Assembly (NCBI GenBank): GCA_965205545.1
Contig: OZ242170.1
Location: 186,001-250,000 of the forward strand
Length of the DNA: 64,000 bases
Reading direction: 5' to 3'
Source: Bin55 sp965205545
GTDB taxonomy: Bacteria > Pseudomonadota > Gammaproteobacteria > Pseudomonadales > Azotimanducaceae
The position numbers and the translations under genes were made by a program. The notes under the pieces are model-generated. The model saw only the letters and a list, made by a program, of their open reading frames with translations, was not told the origin of the DNA and searched no databases. Of this stretch, positions 34,416-44,321 are shown piece by piece (within the stretch, counting starts at the first letter, position 1; each line of letters starts with the position of its first letter).

Positions 34416-34458
34416 CAAACTGCTCGTGCCTAAGTTTTTCTAAGTCCCTGATAGCTGC

Positions 34459-35331
34459 ATGGATACCGTTCTACAACTCTTGTTAAAGGGCATTTCGCAG
34501 GGCTGTGTCTATGGGCTTATAGCTCTTGGATTTGTGCTGATCTACAAGGCCACGGAGATGATCAACTTTGCCCAAGGCGAGCTCATGATGATCGGGGCGT
34601 TGATCGCGGTCACATTCACCCAATATCTGCAATGGAACTATTTTGTAGCTGTTGTGTTGACTGTCTTGGCTACAGGATTCATAGGTTTGCTTCTCGAAAG
34701 ATCGTTGCTGCGACGCATGATTGGCGAACCACCGTTTGCAGTCCTCATGGTAACGATCGGTCTTGGGTTTGTACTTCGTGCTGTAGCGGGGATGATTTGG
34801 GGTCACGATCCCCAGGAGTTACGGACTCCATATTCCGATGTTGTCATAAACATGGGCGATATCGTGCTAGGAGTGTCGAATCTTGTAGTGATTGGCGGAA
34901 CGATTGCACTGTGTATAGCCTTGTTTCTGTTCTTTCGATTCACGCGAATTGGGATTGCGATGCAGGCGTCGTCGCAAAACCAACTAGCCGCCTTCTATGT
35001 AGGCATCCCGGTCAAGCGAATAGTTGCACTGACATGGGCTCTCTCTGCCGGAATTGCTGCAATTGCAGGAATCTTGTTTGCGCCACTGACGGCGATTACT
35101 CCCAACATCGGGTTCTCTGGCATCAAGGCGTTCGCAGCTGCAATTGTTGGTGGATTCGGTAGTCTGCCGGGCGCGATTATCGGAGGTCTTTCGATAGGCA
35201 TCATCGAGCAGTTCATGCAATATCACTTTGGAAAGGGACTTGGTGATACCAGCGCTTACATATTGCTCTTGCTCATGCTGCTTATACGCCCCTCTGGACT
35301 AATAGCCAGCATGCAAAAGAAGAAAGTCTGA
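34459..35331 (+). CDS. livH: Branched-chain amino acid-type ABC permease, LivH
   Basis: 290 residues, about eight membrane segments, with the LivH opening (LLKGISQGCVYGLIALGFVLIYKATEMINFAQGELMMIGA). It is one of the two inner-membrane channel subunits. The stop overlaps the livM start by one base (TGATG). The linked acyl-CoA synthetase suggests the real cargo may be a carboxylic acid rather than an amino acid. Confidence 0.92.
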   Translation: MDTVLQLLLKGISQGCVYGLIALGFVLIYKATEMINFAQGELMMIGALIAVTFTQYLQWNYFVAVVLTVLATGFIGLLLERSLLRRMIGEPPFAVLMVTIGLGFVLRAVAGMIWGHDPQELRTPYSDVVINMGDIVLGVSNLVVIGGTIALCIALFLFFRFTRIGIAMQASSQNQLAAFYVGIPVKRIVALTWALSAGIAAIAGILFAPLTAITPNIGFSGIKAFAAAIVGGFGSLPGAIIGGLSIGIIEQFMQYHFGKGLGDTSAYILLLLMLLIRPSGLIASMQKKKV

Positions 35332-36407
35332 TGCGTTTCGTTCTCAAGACCAACTACGGACGCGATATTGACATCTTCAAGCATCGTGCGCATGCAGCGT
35401 GGTATATCGCCCTAATTGGCCTCTTAATGGTTGCTCCTCTTTTCTTGGATGTTTTCTACGAGACGCAACTAACGGAACTCTTCATCTGGGCGATCGCAGG
35501 AGCTGGCTTGATGTTACTGGTCGGCTACACGGGTCTTGTTAGCCTAGGCCACGTCGCCTTCATGGCTCTAGGCGCTTACATTCACGCCATTCTCTACTCA
35601 CGGGGTTGGCCTCTCGTTGTGAGTATCCCTGCTTCGGCCATCATGACTGGTGGGATTGGCGTTCTGATTGGCGTAGCCTCGTTGCGAATGACGGGGATCT
35701 ATCTTGCTATCGCAACTTTGGCTTTCGCGATGATCGTAGAGAAGGTATTGGCCCATTGGCCTGCGCTAACTGGTGGACATTCCGGCTTCCGCGTTGACGA
35801 CCCAACGTTTTTTGGACTTTCGCTGGATTCGTCGACTGCCTATTACTACACATGCCTGACGGTGTTGCTCTTCGTGTTTCTGGCGGTAATCAATCTGCTC
35901 CGGTCGCCTACGGGACGGTCGTTTATTGCTGTCCGAGACTCCGAAATTTCCGCTCAAGCGCTGGGAGTCAACCTATTGAGGACAAAGACGCTCGCCTTTG
36001 CACTGTCTGCGGCACTAACGGGACTGGCTGGCGCACTCTACGCACACCGAATTGGATTTCTGTTTCCAGACGCGTTTACGATCATGACTTCAATCATGTT
36101 GTTGATGCTTGTGGTAGTTGGCGGACTCGGGTCATTGCATGGTGTGGTGTTCGGTGCATTCTTCATCACCATCGTTCCGCAGATCATCGCAATCGTGCGA
36201 GATTGGCTACCAACAGAGCTCGTTCAACGAGGCGGATTGGAGCCTCTTACCTTTGGTGCTGTGCTCATACTGTTTCTTGTGTTCGAGCCTCTTGGGTTCT
36301 ATGGACGTTGGGTGAAGGTACGACTGTTCTTCAGTCAATTCCCGCTCTATCGCAAGAAGACCTTCCTTCGCCAAAAGTCCTATTTGAAGACTGAAAGAGT
36401 GCATTGA
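35331..36407 (+). CDS. livM: Branched-chain amino acid-type ABC permease, LivM
   Basis: 358 residues, multi-pass, with the LivM block LLVGYTGLVSLGHVAFMALGAYIHA and GLAGALYAHRIGFLFPDAF. The basic C-terminal tail (about 35 residues after the last membrane segment) is longer than in classical LivM. Translationally coupled to livH. Confidence 0.92.
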   Translation: MRFVLKTNYGRDIDIFKHRAHAAWYIALIGLLMVAPLFLDVFYETQLTELFIWAIAGAGLMLLVGYTGLVSLGHVAFMALGAYIHAILYSRGWPLVVSIPASAIMTGGIGVLIGVASLRMTGIYLAIATLAFAMIVEKVLAHWPALTGGHSGFRVDDPTFFGLSLDSSTAYYYTCLTVLLFVFLAVINLLRSPTGRSFIAVRDSEISAQALGVNLLRTKTLAFALSAALTGLAGALYAHRIGFLFPDAFTIMTSIMLLMLVVVGGLGSLHGVVFGAFFITIVPQIIAIVRDWLPTELVQRGGLEPLTFGAVLILFLVFEPLGFYGRWVKVRLFFSQFPLYRKKTFLRQKSYLKTERVH

Positions 36408-36411
36408 GCAA

Positions 36412-37164
36412 ATGCTTGAAGCCGAGAGAATTTCAGTCAGTTTCGGGGGAGTCCACGCGATTCAGGATCTCTCTTTCAAGGTAGAGAAGGGCGAGATTTT
36501 CAGCATCATGGGACCCAATGGTGCAGGCAAGACCACGGTGTTCAATCTGGTTAGCCGTTTCTACGATGTCGACGAGGGAAGGATCGCATTTGAGGGTGAA
36601 GACATCACAAAAGTTTCACCGCACGCGATTGCACGCAAGGGCATTGCACGTACGTTTCAGAATGTCGAGCTTTTCGAACATGAAACGGTCCTGAAGAACC
36701 TGCTGATCGCCCAACATATTCACAAGAAGACGTCGGTTCTTACTGAGTTCTTATTCACTCCGAAAGTACGCAAGCAGGAGATCGCTTTCCGTAGGAAAGC
36801 TGAAGATGTAATTGACTTGCTGCACTTGCAAAACTATCGCGAGACGACGGTTGATTCCTTGCCTTTCGGAATCCGCAAGATTGTGGAGATTGGTCGTGCG
36901 TTGTGCATGGACCCGAAGCTGCTTCTTCTAGACGAACCTTCATCTGGTCTCAATCCGGAGGAGTCGGAAGACCTGTCATTCTGGATCGAGGACATCAACG
37001 AAGACTTGGGCATTACCATCGTCATGGTCGAGCATGACATGAACCTGATTGGTCAGGTATCCAATCGAGTTCTTGCCATGGCGGATGGAAAGGAGCTAAC
37101 CACGGGCAATCCAGAAGAGGTTCGCGTGCATCCAGATGTTGTAGACGCCTACCTGGGTACCTAG
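36412..37164 (+). CDS. livG: ABC transporter ATPase, LivG
   Basis: 250 residues. Walker A is GPNGAGKTT and Walker B LLLLDEPSSGLNPEE. The ABC signature is degenerate (DSLPFGIRKIVEIGRAL in place of LSGGQ). The stretch GIARTFQNVELF is typical for LivG. It energises uptake together with LivF. The gap to livM is four bases. Confidence 0.92.
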   Translation: MLEAERISVSFGGVHAIQDLSFKVEKGEIFSIMGPNGAGKTTVFNLVSRFYDVDEGRIAFEGEDITKVSPHAIARKGIARTFQNVELFEHETVLKNLLIAQHIHKKTSVLTEFLFTPKVRKQEIAFRRKAEDVIDLLHLQNYRETTVDSLPFGIRKIVEIGRALCMDPKLLLLDEPSSGLNPEESEDLSFWIEDINEDLGITIVMVEHDMNLIGQVSNRVLAMADGKELTTGNPEEVRVHPDVVDAYLGT

Positions 37165-37170
37165 CGCGAG

Positions 37171-37941
37171 ATGGACAACAACATGCTAGTTGTGCGGAAC
37201 ATCGAGACCTACTACGGTCCGATCGTTGCGATTCGCGGCGTGTCACTGTCAGTCAAAAAAGGCTCGATTGTTACCGTATTGGGAGCGAATGGCGCAGGCA
37301 AGACCACCGTACTCAAGACCATTTCGGGTGCGATGTCGCCACAAAAGGGAAGCGTGCACTTCAATGATGAAGAAATAACGAGCAGAGAACCTGACAAAGT
37401 CGCACGTCTCGGGATTGGCCATGTCCCGGAAGGAAGAGAAATTTTTCCGTTTCTTACCACCGAAGAGAATTTGTTGATGGGTGCGTTCACCCGACGTGGC
37501 TCGTCCATTGATGCAGATCTCGAACTCATCTATTCCTACTTTCCTCAACTGTCGGAGAATCGGAAACTTGCCGCTGGCTATCTTTCGGGCGGGCAACAGC
37601 AGATGCTGGCTATTGGCCGCGCATTGATGCTTTCTCCCACACTCATGCTTCTCGACGAGCCGTCGCTCGGACTTTCTCCAAAGCTGGTTCACGAGATTGC
37701 CGAGATCATCCGTACGATCAACACGGAGCAAGAAGTAACTGTGCTGTTGGTCGAGCAGAATGCCAAGATGGCTCTCGAGTTGTCCGACTACGGCTACATC
37801 ATGGAAAATGGCAGAGTCGTCATGGAGGACACGTGCGACAGGCTGTCCAACGCCACCGACGTGCAGGAGTTCTACTTGGGCATGAAGGACAAGGGAGTTC
37901 GCGGACAGCGTCGGTGGAAACAGAGGAAAACCTGGAGATGA
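37171..37941 (+). CDS. livF: ABC transporter ATPase, LivF
   Basis: 256 residues. Walker A GANGAGKTT, signature LSGGQQQM, Walker B LMLLDEPSLGLSP. The C-terminus carries an extra basic tail (RGQRRWKQRKTWR) that goes with LivF copies linked to AMP-ligases. The stop overlaps the start of the acyl-CoA synthetase (ATGA). Confidence 0.92.
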   Translation: MDNNMLVVRNIETYYGPIVAIRGVSLSVKKGSIVTVLGANGAGKTTVLKTISGAMSPQKGSVHFNDEEITSREPDKVARLGIGHVPEGREIFPFLTTEENLLMGAFTRRGSSIDADLELIYSYFPQLSENRKLAAGYLSGGQQQMLAIGRALMLSPTLMLLDEPSLGLSPKLVHEIAEIIRTINTEQEVTVLLVEQNAKMALELSDYGYIMENGRVVMEDTCDRLSNATDVQEFYLGMKDKGVRGQRRWKQRKTWR

Positions 37942-39764
37942 CTGAGCCGGTTGGGTCAAACGGCTCGACAACTGTGCCGAGAGTCTTTCAGCAGCGCGTA
38001 GATGAGCTGCCCGATAAGGTTGTAATTCGAGAAAAAGACTTCGGTATTTGGAACGAGTACACCTGGTCTGACTGGGGTGAACAAGCCCAGCTCGTTGGAC
38101 TTGGTCTAAAGTCATTGGGTTTAGAGCGAGGCGACATTGTGTCTATCGCCTCAGAAATCAACAAAGAGTGGTTGTTTGCCGATCTTGGCTCCATTTGCAT
38201 GGGAGCAGTCTGCAACGGCGTGTACCCAACTGACGCGCCCAATCAGGTGGAATACCTGATCAACGACAGCGGGACAAAGTTCTACTTCGCAGAGGACGAG
38301 GAGCAGCTGGACAAGGTGCTGCAGGTCCGGGAACGAACCCCAACATTGCAGAAGATCATTATTTTCGACATGGAGGGTCTGCGAAACCTTGATGACGAAA
38401 TGTGCATGTCTCTGGAGGAGCTCTGCAGTCTAGGTGAGGACTTTCGGCGCAGCGATCCAACTGTTTGGAAGCAGGAGATTGAGGCGGCCAATCTAGATGA
38501 TCTCATGATTCTTACCTATACCTCCGGAACGACGGGTCCGCCCAAAGGAGCGATGATCACACAGCAAAACATGCTGTTCATGATGGAGTGCTTGCAGAAT
38601 TGCTTGACCATCTCCGAGAACGACCGCCAATTGGGGTTTCTTCCATTGGCCCACATTGCTGGCCGAATGTTCTATACGTTTTCGGTAATCGAAGCAGCTT
38701 CGGAAGTTCACCTCGTTGAGAGCCTGGACACGATCGTGAACGACATACGGGAAGTGGAACCAACAGTCCATTTCGCTGTGCCACGAGTTTGGGAAAAGCA
38801 ATACTCGGTGGTAACGATCATGAGGAAGGAGGCCACGGCGCTTGGCAGGTGGGCCTACGACCGTGCGTTGAACATCGGTTCTCGGCGAGCCAAATTCCTG
38901 AAAGACGGCGAAAAGATACCCATTTGGCTAACAATCCAATTCGCACTGGCAGACTTTGCTGTCTTGCGCAACGTTCGTAGAGCTCTTGGAATCGATCAGT
39001 GCAGATGGTTGGCAACTGCTGCCGCACCGATCGCTCCAGATCTCATTGAGTGGTATTGGGCAATGGGCAAACCCATGTTCGAGCTCTACGGACAGACTGA
39101 GTGCACTGGCGTTGCAACCTGCAATCTCGAATCGGACCATCGCATAGGCAGCGTCGGTAAACCCGTAAAAGGTGTGGAAATCGCACTCTCCGAGGAAAAC
39201 GAAATACTCATCCGCAGTCCAGGAGTAATTCGTGGCTATTGGAACAAGCCCGAGAAGACAGCGGACACCATCAGGCAGGGCTGGCTCTACTCAGGTGATG
39301 TAGGCAGAATTGACGAAGACGGTTTCGTCTACATCGTTGACCGCATGAAGGACATCATTATTACCGCCGGAGGAAAGAACATAACTCCAAGCGAAATAGA
39401 GAATCAGCTCAAGTTCTCGCCCTACATCACGGATGCTGTTGTGGTGGGCGACAGAAGGCCCTACTTGACGTGCCTAATCATGATCGACCACGAGAACGTT
39501 ACGCAGTTCGCGCAGGACAACGATGTTCCGTTCACCAACTACACAAGCTTGTGCCATACTACCGAAGTTCAAGATCTGATCAATGGCGAAGTCGAGCGCG
39601 TGAACACGATGTTCGCTCAAGTGGAGACCATAAAGAAATTTCGATTGATAGATCAGCTTTTGGATGCCGAGGACGAGGAGCTAACTCCAACGCAAAAGTT
39701 GAAACGCACAGTCGTGAATGACAAGTACTCGGACCTGATTCAGACAATGTACGCGGGAGGATGA
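37938..39764 (+). CDS. Long-chain-type acyl-CoA synthetase (AMP-forming)
   Basis: 608 residues from the ATG at 37938, which overlaps the livF stop by four bases; a longer in-frame start at 37833 would run inside livF. The AMP-binding motif is LTYTSGTTGPPKGAMI, with later ELYGQTECTG and YSGDVGRIDEDGFVYIVDRMKD. It activates a carboxylic acid to its CoA thioester. Its place inside the transporter operon suggests it traps the imported substrate as a CoA ester. Confidence 0.9.
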   Translation: MTEPVGSNGSTTVPRVFQQRVDELPDKVVIREKDFGIWNEYTWSDWGEQAQLVGLGLKSLGLERGDIVSIASEINKEWLFADLGSICMGAVCNGVYPTDAPNQVEYLINDSGTKFYFAEDEEQLDKVLQVRERTPTLQKIIIFDMEGLRNLDDEMCMSLEELCSLGEDFRRSDPTVWKQEIEAANLDDLMILTYTSGTTGPPKGAMITQQNMLFMMECLQNCLTISENDRQLGFLPLAHIAGRMFYTFSVIEAASEVHLVESLDTIVNDIREVEPTVHFAVPRVWEKQYSVVTIMRKEATALGRWAYDRALNIGSRRAKFLKDGEKIPIWLTIQFALADFAVLRNVRRALGIDQCRWLATAAAPIAPDLIEWYWAMGKPMFELYGQTECTGVATCNLESDHRIGSVGKPVKGVEIALSEENEILIRSPGVIRGYWNKPEKTADTIRQGWLYSGDVGRIDEDGFVYIVDRMKDIIITAGGKNITPSEIENQLKFSPYITDAVVVGDRRPYLTCLIMIDHENVTQFAQDNDVPFTNYTSLCHTTEVQDLINGEVERVNTMFAQVETIKKFRLIDQLLDAEDEELTPTQKLKRTVVNDKYSDLIQTMYAGG

Positions 39765-40969
39765 AAGACGTGTCGAGATTCGTAAGGCCTTGTATCGCTT
39801 TTGTTGTTTGTTTGGCAGTCCTGGGTTGCTCTCCCGATCCTTCAGACTCGTCTGGCACGAGCGGCGTGCAGGGAGTTTCAGACGACGAGATCCTAATCGG
39901 AAGTCACACCGACCTGTCGGGACCTATTGCCTTCTATGGGCGCGACTCCATCAACGGTGCCCTCATGCGGTTTGAGGAAGCGAACGAGGCGGGCGGCATA
40001 CATGGGCGAACGATTCGATTCATTTACGAAGACACTGCATACCAGGTTCCCAACTCGATTCGTGCCGCAGACAAGCTCATCAATTTTGACAAGATTTTCG
40101 CCATGTATTTGGCGTTGGGAACCCCAAACAATCTGGCGGTAATGGACGACCAGTTCAAGGCTGGCATACCCAATCTATTTCCAATAACAGGTTCGATTCA
40201 GATGGCCGAGCCCTATCACAAGCTCATGTTTACGCAACGTGGCATCTACTACGACGAGATTCGAGCTGCCGTAAAGTACTTCGTCGAGGTTAAAGGTAGA
40301 ACGACTCCGTGCGTTGCACATGTAGACAACGACTTTGGACATGAGATCCTTCTAGGTGCAGAAGACCAGGCGGAGGAAATGGGATTGGAACTTGCCGCAG
40401 TCACGGCTCACAAAAGTACAGAGACGGAGTTCACTGCTTCCGTGCTTCGACTTCGCGATGCGGGGTGCGACTTGGTTCTCATGGGAACGGTGGCAACCGA
40501 CACTATCGGCATTCTGTCAATGGCAAAGGAATTTGGATGGGAGGATGTTGACTTCGTTGGTTCAAACGCAGGTGCGCCGTCAGCGATTGCCGAGTTAGAG
40601 AGTGGAGCGGGAGAGGGCTACTACGCGTTTCTTCACTCATTGCGCATCTATCCAGACACTAGTGACAATGAAGAAGCCGTTGCGTGGTATCGGCGATATA
40701 CCGAAAAATTTGGAACCGAACCCGATGTTACGGGTATGGAAGGCTATAGGGGAGCGGACTTGATCGTCATCGCGCTTGAAGCGGCGGGGCGGGACCTCAC
40801 TACAGACAAGTTTATTGAAGCTCTTGAGAACATTGGCGAGTACTCAGACATGTTTGGCTACAAGCTGGAGTTCTCACCGGAAAACCACAACGGGGTAAAA
40901 GAGACGGTCTTGGGGCGGATTCAAAACGGCAGGTGGGTTGAGTCCGACCAACGGATCCCGCTGAACTAG
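39761..40969 (+). CDS. livK: ABC substrate-binding lipoprotein, LivK-like
   Basis: 402 residues with a lipoprotein signal ending in LAVLGC, so Cys23 should be lipidated. The periplasmic-binding-protein fold is clear (DDEILIGSHTDLSGPIAFYG, ending GYKLEFSPENHNG). It delivers the substrate to LivHM. Its start overlaps the synthetase stop (ATGA), closing a six-gene operon. Confidence 0.9.
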   Translation: MKDVSRFVRPCIAFVVCLAVLGCSPDPSDSSGTSGVQGVSDDEILIGSHTDLSGPIAFYGRDSINGALMRFEEANEAGGIHGRTIRFIYEDTAYQVPNSIRAADKLINFDKIFAMYLALGTPNNLAVMDDQFKAGIPNLFPITGSIQMAEPYHKLMFTQRGIYYDEIRAAVKYFVEVKGRTTPCVAHVDNDFGHEILLGAEDQAEEMGLELAAVTAHKSTETEFTASVLRLRDAGCDLVLMGTVATDTIGILSMAKEFGWEDVDFVGSNAGAPSAIAELESGAGEGYYAFLHSLRIYPDTSDNEEAVAWYRRYTEKFGTEPDVTGMEGYRGADLIVIALEAAGRDLTTDKFIEALENIGEYSDMFGYKLEFSPENHNGVKETVLGRIQNGRWVESDQRIPLN

Positions 40970-41009
40970 GAACTGCTGAGAAAGTTGTCTAGTTAGTAAT
41001 CTGCGAGTC

Positions 41010-41906
41010 GTGAACGAGCAGGAGCTCTTTAGGCGCGTAAGTTCGCTGAAGATGTGGAAACGCCCTGGTGAACGGGCTCCTCACAAACCTCTCTTGCTTT
41101 TATACGCTCTTGGTAGGATTCAGAATAAGGAGGACCGCTTAGTCAGTTACACGGAAGTCAAACCCGACCTAACAAGTCTACTCAAACTCTTCGGTCCCCC
41201 ACGCGATAGCTATAGTCCGTACGACCCCTTCAAGAGATTGCCAGGAGATGGGCTTTGGGAGCTGGATCTTCCACCGGAGCTATCCGACAGGCCTTTGCCA
41301 ACACTTTACGAGAAAGAGCTAATCAGCTACGACATTGCGGGCGGATTCAATCAGGAAATCTACGATTTCCTGATTGAACGAGATGATCTTGTCGAGACAA
41401 TTGCGTCCAGACTTCTCTCAGAAAACTTTCCCGCCAGCTATCACGACGAGATTCGAAGGTGTGTAGGTCTGATTGAGAGAGAGTTGGTAACCGAAACTAA
41501 GGAACACGCTAAACGCAATCCAAAATTCAGAGAAGATGTACTTCGCGCCTATGGTCGAAGCTGCAGCGTTTGCGGATCCGACCTGCGATTGGCAGATTCG
41601 CTGTTTGATCTCGAAGCCGCACACATCATGTGGCACTCCGCTGAGGGGCCAGATGAGGTGCCTAACGGTCTGGCGCTTTGCGGTTTTCATCACAAAGCGT
41701 TCGATCGTGGCGCATGGGGTTTGCAACAACAGGAATCGGGCTTCACCATTCGGGTGTCGTCAGATCTCAATGGAAGCAGTCAAGCCATCGACTTTCTGCT
41801 GGACTTCGAGGGTGAGAGCCTTCGACCGCCAAGAAAATGCGAACACTTTCCCGATCCTCGATATGTCGAGTGGCACACCACGCAAGTTTTTAGAGACTCA
41901 AGGTAG
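41010..41906 (+). CDS. Putative phosphorothioate-DNA-binding HNH restriction endonuclease
   Basis: 298 residues from a GTG at 41010. The N-terminal part (SSLKMWKRPGERAPHKPLLL, LFGPPRDSYSPYDPF, GLWEL) matches, from memory, the sulfur-binding domain of ScoMcrA-type enzymes. The C-terminal part is an HNH nuclease with zinc ligands Cys185/Cys188 and Cys224, plus AAHI (His205), Asn219 and His228. Such enzymes cut DNA that carries phosphorothioate links. No dnd modification genes are in the window, so this would be a stand-alone type IV-like defence gene. The HNH call is firm; the phosphorothioate specificity is family inference. Confidence 0.75.
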   Translation: MNEQELFRRVSSLKMWKRPGERAPHKPLLLLYALGRIQNKEDRLVSYTEVKPDLTSLLKLFGPPRDSYSPYDPFKRLPGDGLWELDLPPELSDRPLPTLYEKELISYDIAGGFNQEIYDFLIERDDLVETIASRLLSENFPASYHDEIRRCVGLIERELVTETKEHAKRNPKFREDVLRAYGRSCSVCGSDLRLADSLFDLEAAHIMWHSAEGPDEVPNGLALCGFHHKAFDRGAWGLQQQESGFTIRVSSDLNGSSQAIDFLLDFEGESLRPPRKCEHFPDPRYVEWHTTQVFRDSR

Positions 41907-41913
41907 CTAACCT

Positions 41914-42912
41914 CTACGCAGACGCGGGATTCCTTCGCGGCTCGAGTCCGGCCGCCAAGTAGGCGGCATCAATGACTCGCATTTGCTTCACGGCATCTTC
42001 CGCATCTGTCGGCAACGGGGTTCCGTTCCTCACTGCATCGACGAAGGCATCCAACTGGTAGGAATAGGTTGGTCGGCGGGTCAGTTCCTCGTCACGCACG
42101 GTTTCCTCACCAATCTTGAGCACAATGCGGTTTCCATGTTGTGGCACAAGCGGGTTTTGCACATGCAAATTGCCTTTTTCGCCCTTCACGTCTAGAAAGG
42201 CTCGATACCCTGGATCAGACATTGACCCTACCGTCTGAGCAGTCACTCCGCTGTCGAACCGCATGTTTGCCTCAAGCCTCATGTCCACCTGGAGATTGCC
42301 AACGATCGCATTTGCGCTTTCGACGTTGGGTTCCTCTCGCATTATGTGACGCACCCAGGAGATTGGGTAGCATCCCATGTCCATAGTGGCACCCCCGCCA
42401 GTTTCGTAGTGCATGCGAATGTTTTCCGCGTTGGGCGTTCCGACCGTAAATTCCGCTTGAACATGCTGAATCTCGCCGAGCACACCGGAGTCCACAATTT
42501 CTAGAGCAGTCTTGAACACAGGATGGTAGCGATAGTGGAATGCTTCTATCAAGACCAATCCGGTCTCAGTTGCGACATCAGCCATCTCTTGTGCTTCATC
42601 TGCGTTCATGGAAAAGGACTTTTCGCAAAGTACATGCTTGCCGGCCCTTAACGCCTTGATCGAATATTCGTGGTGAAGATGTATAGGTAGCGGGTTGTAG
42701 ATGACATCGAGCGAAGAATCGGCAACCACTTCATCGTATGTGTCGTAAACAGTTGGAATGGAATGTCGTTGTGCGAAAGCATCCGCGCGTGCTCGATCCC
42801 GTGCAGCGACTGCGGCTACTTCCACATCTTCGTTTTCGATTGCCGGGGACGTGAGTGCTGCTGGGGTAATTCCAGCCGCGCCCAAGGTGCCTATTCTCAA
42901 TGTTTTGGACAT
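41914..42912 (-). CDS. Gfo/Idh/MocA-family oxidoreductase
   Basis: 332 residues. N-terminal NAD(P)-binding fold (RIGTLGAAGITPAAL) and the family EK motif as CEKSF (Glu97-Lys98). The C-terminal domain follows with YHYRYHP and GGGATMDMGCYP. The family oxidises sugars, inositols or related alcohols and aldehydes. It lies downstream of the enolase-superfamily gene on the same strand (198 bp apart). Confidence 0.88.
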   Translation of the reverse strand: MSKTLRIGTLGAAGITPAALTSPAIENEDVEVAAVAARDRARADAFAQRHSIPTVYDTYDEVVADSSLDVIYNPLPIHLHHEYSIKALRAGKHVLCEKSFSMNADEAQEMADVATETGLVLIEAFHYRYHPVFKTALEIVDSGVLGEIQHVQAEFTVGTPNAENIRMHYETGGGATMDMGCYPISWVRHIMREEPNVESANAIVGNLQVDMRLEANMRFDSGVTAQTVGSMSDPGYRAFLDVKGEKGNLHVQNPLVPQHGNRIVLKIGEETVRDEELTRRPTYSYQLDAFVDAVRNGTPLPTDAEDAVKQMRVIDAAYLAAGLEPRRNPASA

Positions 42913-43110
42913 GGTGTTGGATTCCTTTTGATGCAGTAAATTTGAGCGACATTGGCAGGTGGCACGGTTTATTTAATCAAGATCAATTCCAGACGGTGCC
43001 ATTACCGGCAAAACAAACCTCGAGCTGCCGCCTAATTGCACTCAAACCGTTGACTCCAGTGACGGCGACTTTTACATGCCGTTTTATCGCAGAGCTTTGG
43101 GGTCGATTCG

Positions 43111-44274
43111 TTAGATTTCGCGCGAAAGCTTAGCTTCGACAGGTTCTATCCCCCATCCAGGAGTGTCAGGCAGCACGAGAAAGCCGTCTCTGTATTCTGG
43201 CTGGCTCGTAAAGAGCGCTTTGTCGTCTTCAACTCTGTCGATGTCAGTTTCCATGATTTTGAGATTGGGCACGACAGCGCAGAAGTGTCCTGCCATCATT
43301 GTCGCCAAATGTCCATAGTAGTTGTGCGGGGCAACGTTCACTTGGAATGCATCCGCGGCTGCAGCGATTTTTAGCGATTGCCAAATGCCAATCCACATTG
43401 CGTCAATAATCGCGACGTCGAGAGCTTCCTGCTGGAAGTAGGGCAGAAACTCGACAAGGCCAGTAAGCGATTCACACCCGCTGATTGTGAACGGGCTTTG
43501 ATGTCGTATGGAGGCAAGCGCAGATGGGTGCTGAGTGTCGATCTCCACCCAGAAAATATCGAGGTCGCTCAATTTCCTAAGAATCGACAGGTAGCCCTCG
43601 GTGCGGCAGTTGTAGTTCAGATCAAGCAAGATATCGATGTCGGGTCCGGTTCCTTCTCTAAATGCCGAGAGATACTCGTACAGCCCATCGAGCACCGCGC
43701 GGCTTGGCGTGCGTCCGTGTTCATTGGGTGGAAAGCCGAATCCCGGAGACCAACCTACCATTCCTTCAGGCGTTGCACGAAAGATGTTGGTCTTGAGGGC
43801 CGTAAATCCGCTTTCGCGCACTTCTCGTCCAAGTGCTACCACATCGTCGAGGTTTTTGACCCCTGGCGGGTAATAGTCGGGTCTGGAAATCCTCCAGGTC
43901 CCGCAGTGCGACCAATACACGCGGATGCGTTCTCGAACCGCGCCTCCAAGGAGTTCGTAGCAGGGAATTCCCAAATGGCGCGACTTTGCGTCAAGCAGAG
44001 CGTTTTCGATTGCACCGTTGGCACGGGCCAACACACCTGTTGGCGATTGTCTAGTGGCTGCTGCTAGTCGTGCATAGATTCCCTCGTGCTGCATCACATC
44101 TTGCCCGACCACTCGACCACGAAGTCGCTCGATCGCGGTTGTTACTCCTACAGCGCTCCAGCCTTCGTCGTACTCGCTCCAGCCTACAGTGCCGTTTTCC
44201 AGCGTGATCTTTGCAAAGTGGTAGTTGCGCCATCCGGCGCGACAGTGAAATGTCTCCAGAAGTTCAATCTTCAT
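43111..44274 (-). CDS. Mandelate racemase/enolase-superfamily enzyme
   Basis: 387 residues. The three metal ligands are Asp218 (LLDLN), Glu244 (FWVEID) and Glu268 (SGCESL). On one side of the barrel the motif is K161-x-N163 rather than KxK. On the other, His317 (NVAPHNYYG) should be the general base. The superfamily removes a proton next to a carboxylate; dehydration of a sugar acid or epimerisation are both possible. It sits in a minus-strand run with an aminotransferase and a peptidase-fold gene. Confidence 0.87.
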   Translation of the reverse strand: MKIELLETFHCRAGWRNYHFAKITLENGTVGWSEYDEGWSAVGVTTAIERLRGRVVGQDVMQHEGIYARLAAATRQSPTGVLARANGAIENALLDAKSRHLGIPCYELLGGAVRERIRVYWSHCGTWRISRPDYYPPGVKNLDDVVALGREVRESGFTALKTNIFRATPEGMVGWSPGFGFPPNEHGRTPSRAVLDGLYEYLSAFREGTGPDIDILLDLNYNCRTEGYLSILRKLSDLDIFWVEIDTQHPSALASIRHQSPFTISGCESLTGLVEFLPYFQQEALDVAIIDAMWIGIWQSLKIAAAADAFQVNVAPHNYYGHLATMMAGHFCAVVPNLKIMETDIDRVEDDKALFTSQPEYRDGFLVLPDTPGWGIEPVEAKLSREI

Positions 44275-44321
44275 TTGGGTGTGGATCTGGCAGCATCAAA
44301 ACGCAGATGCTACGCGATTTG

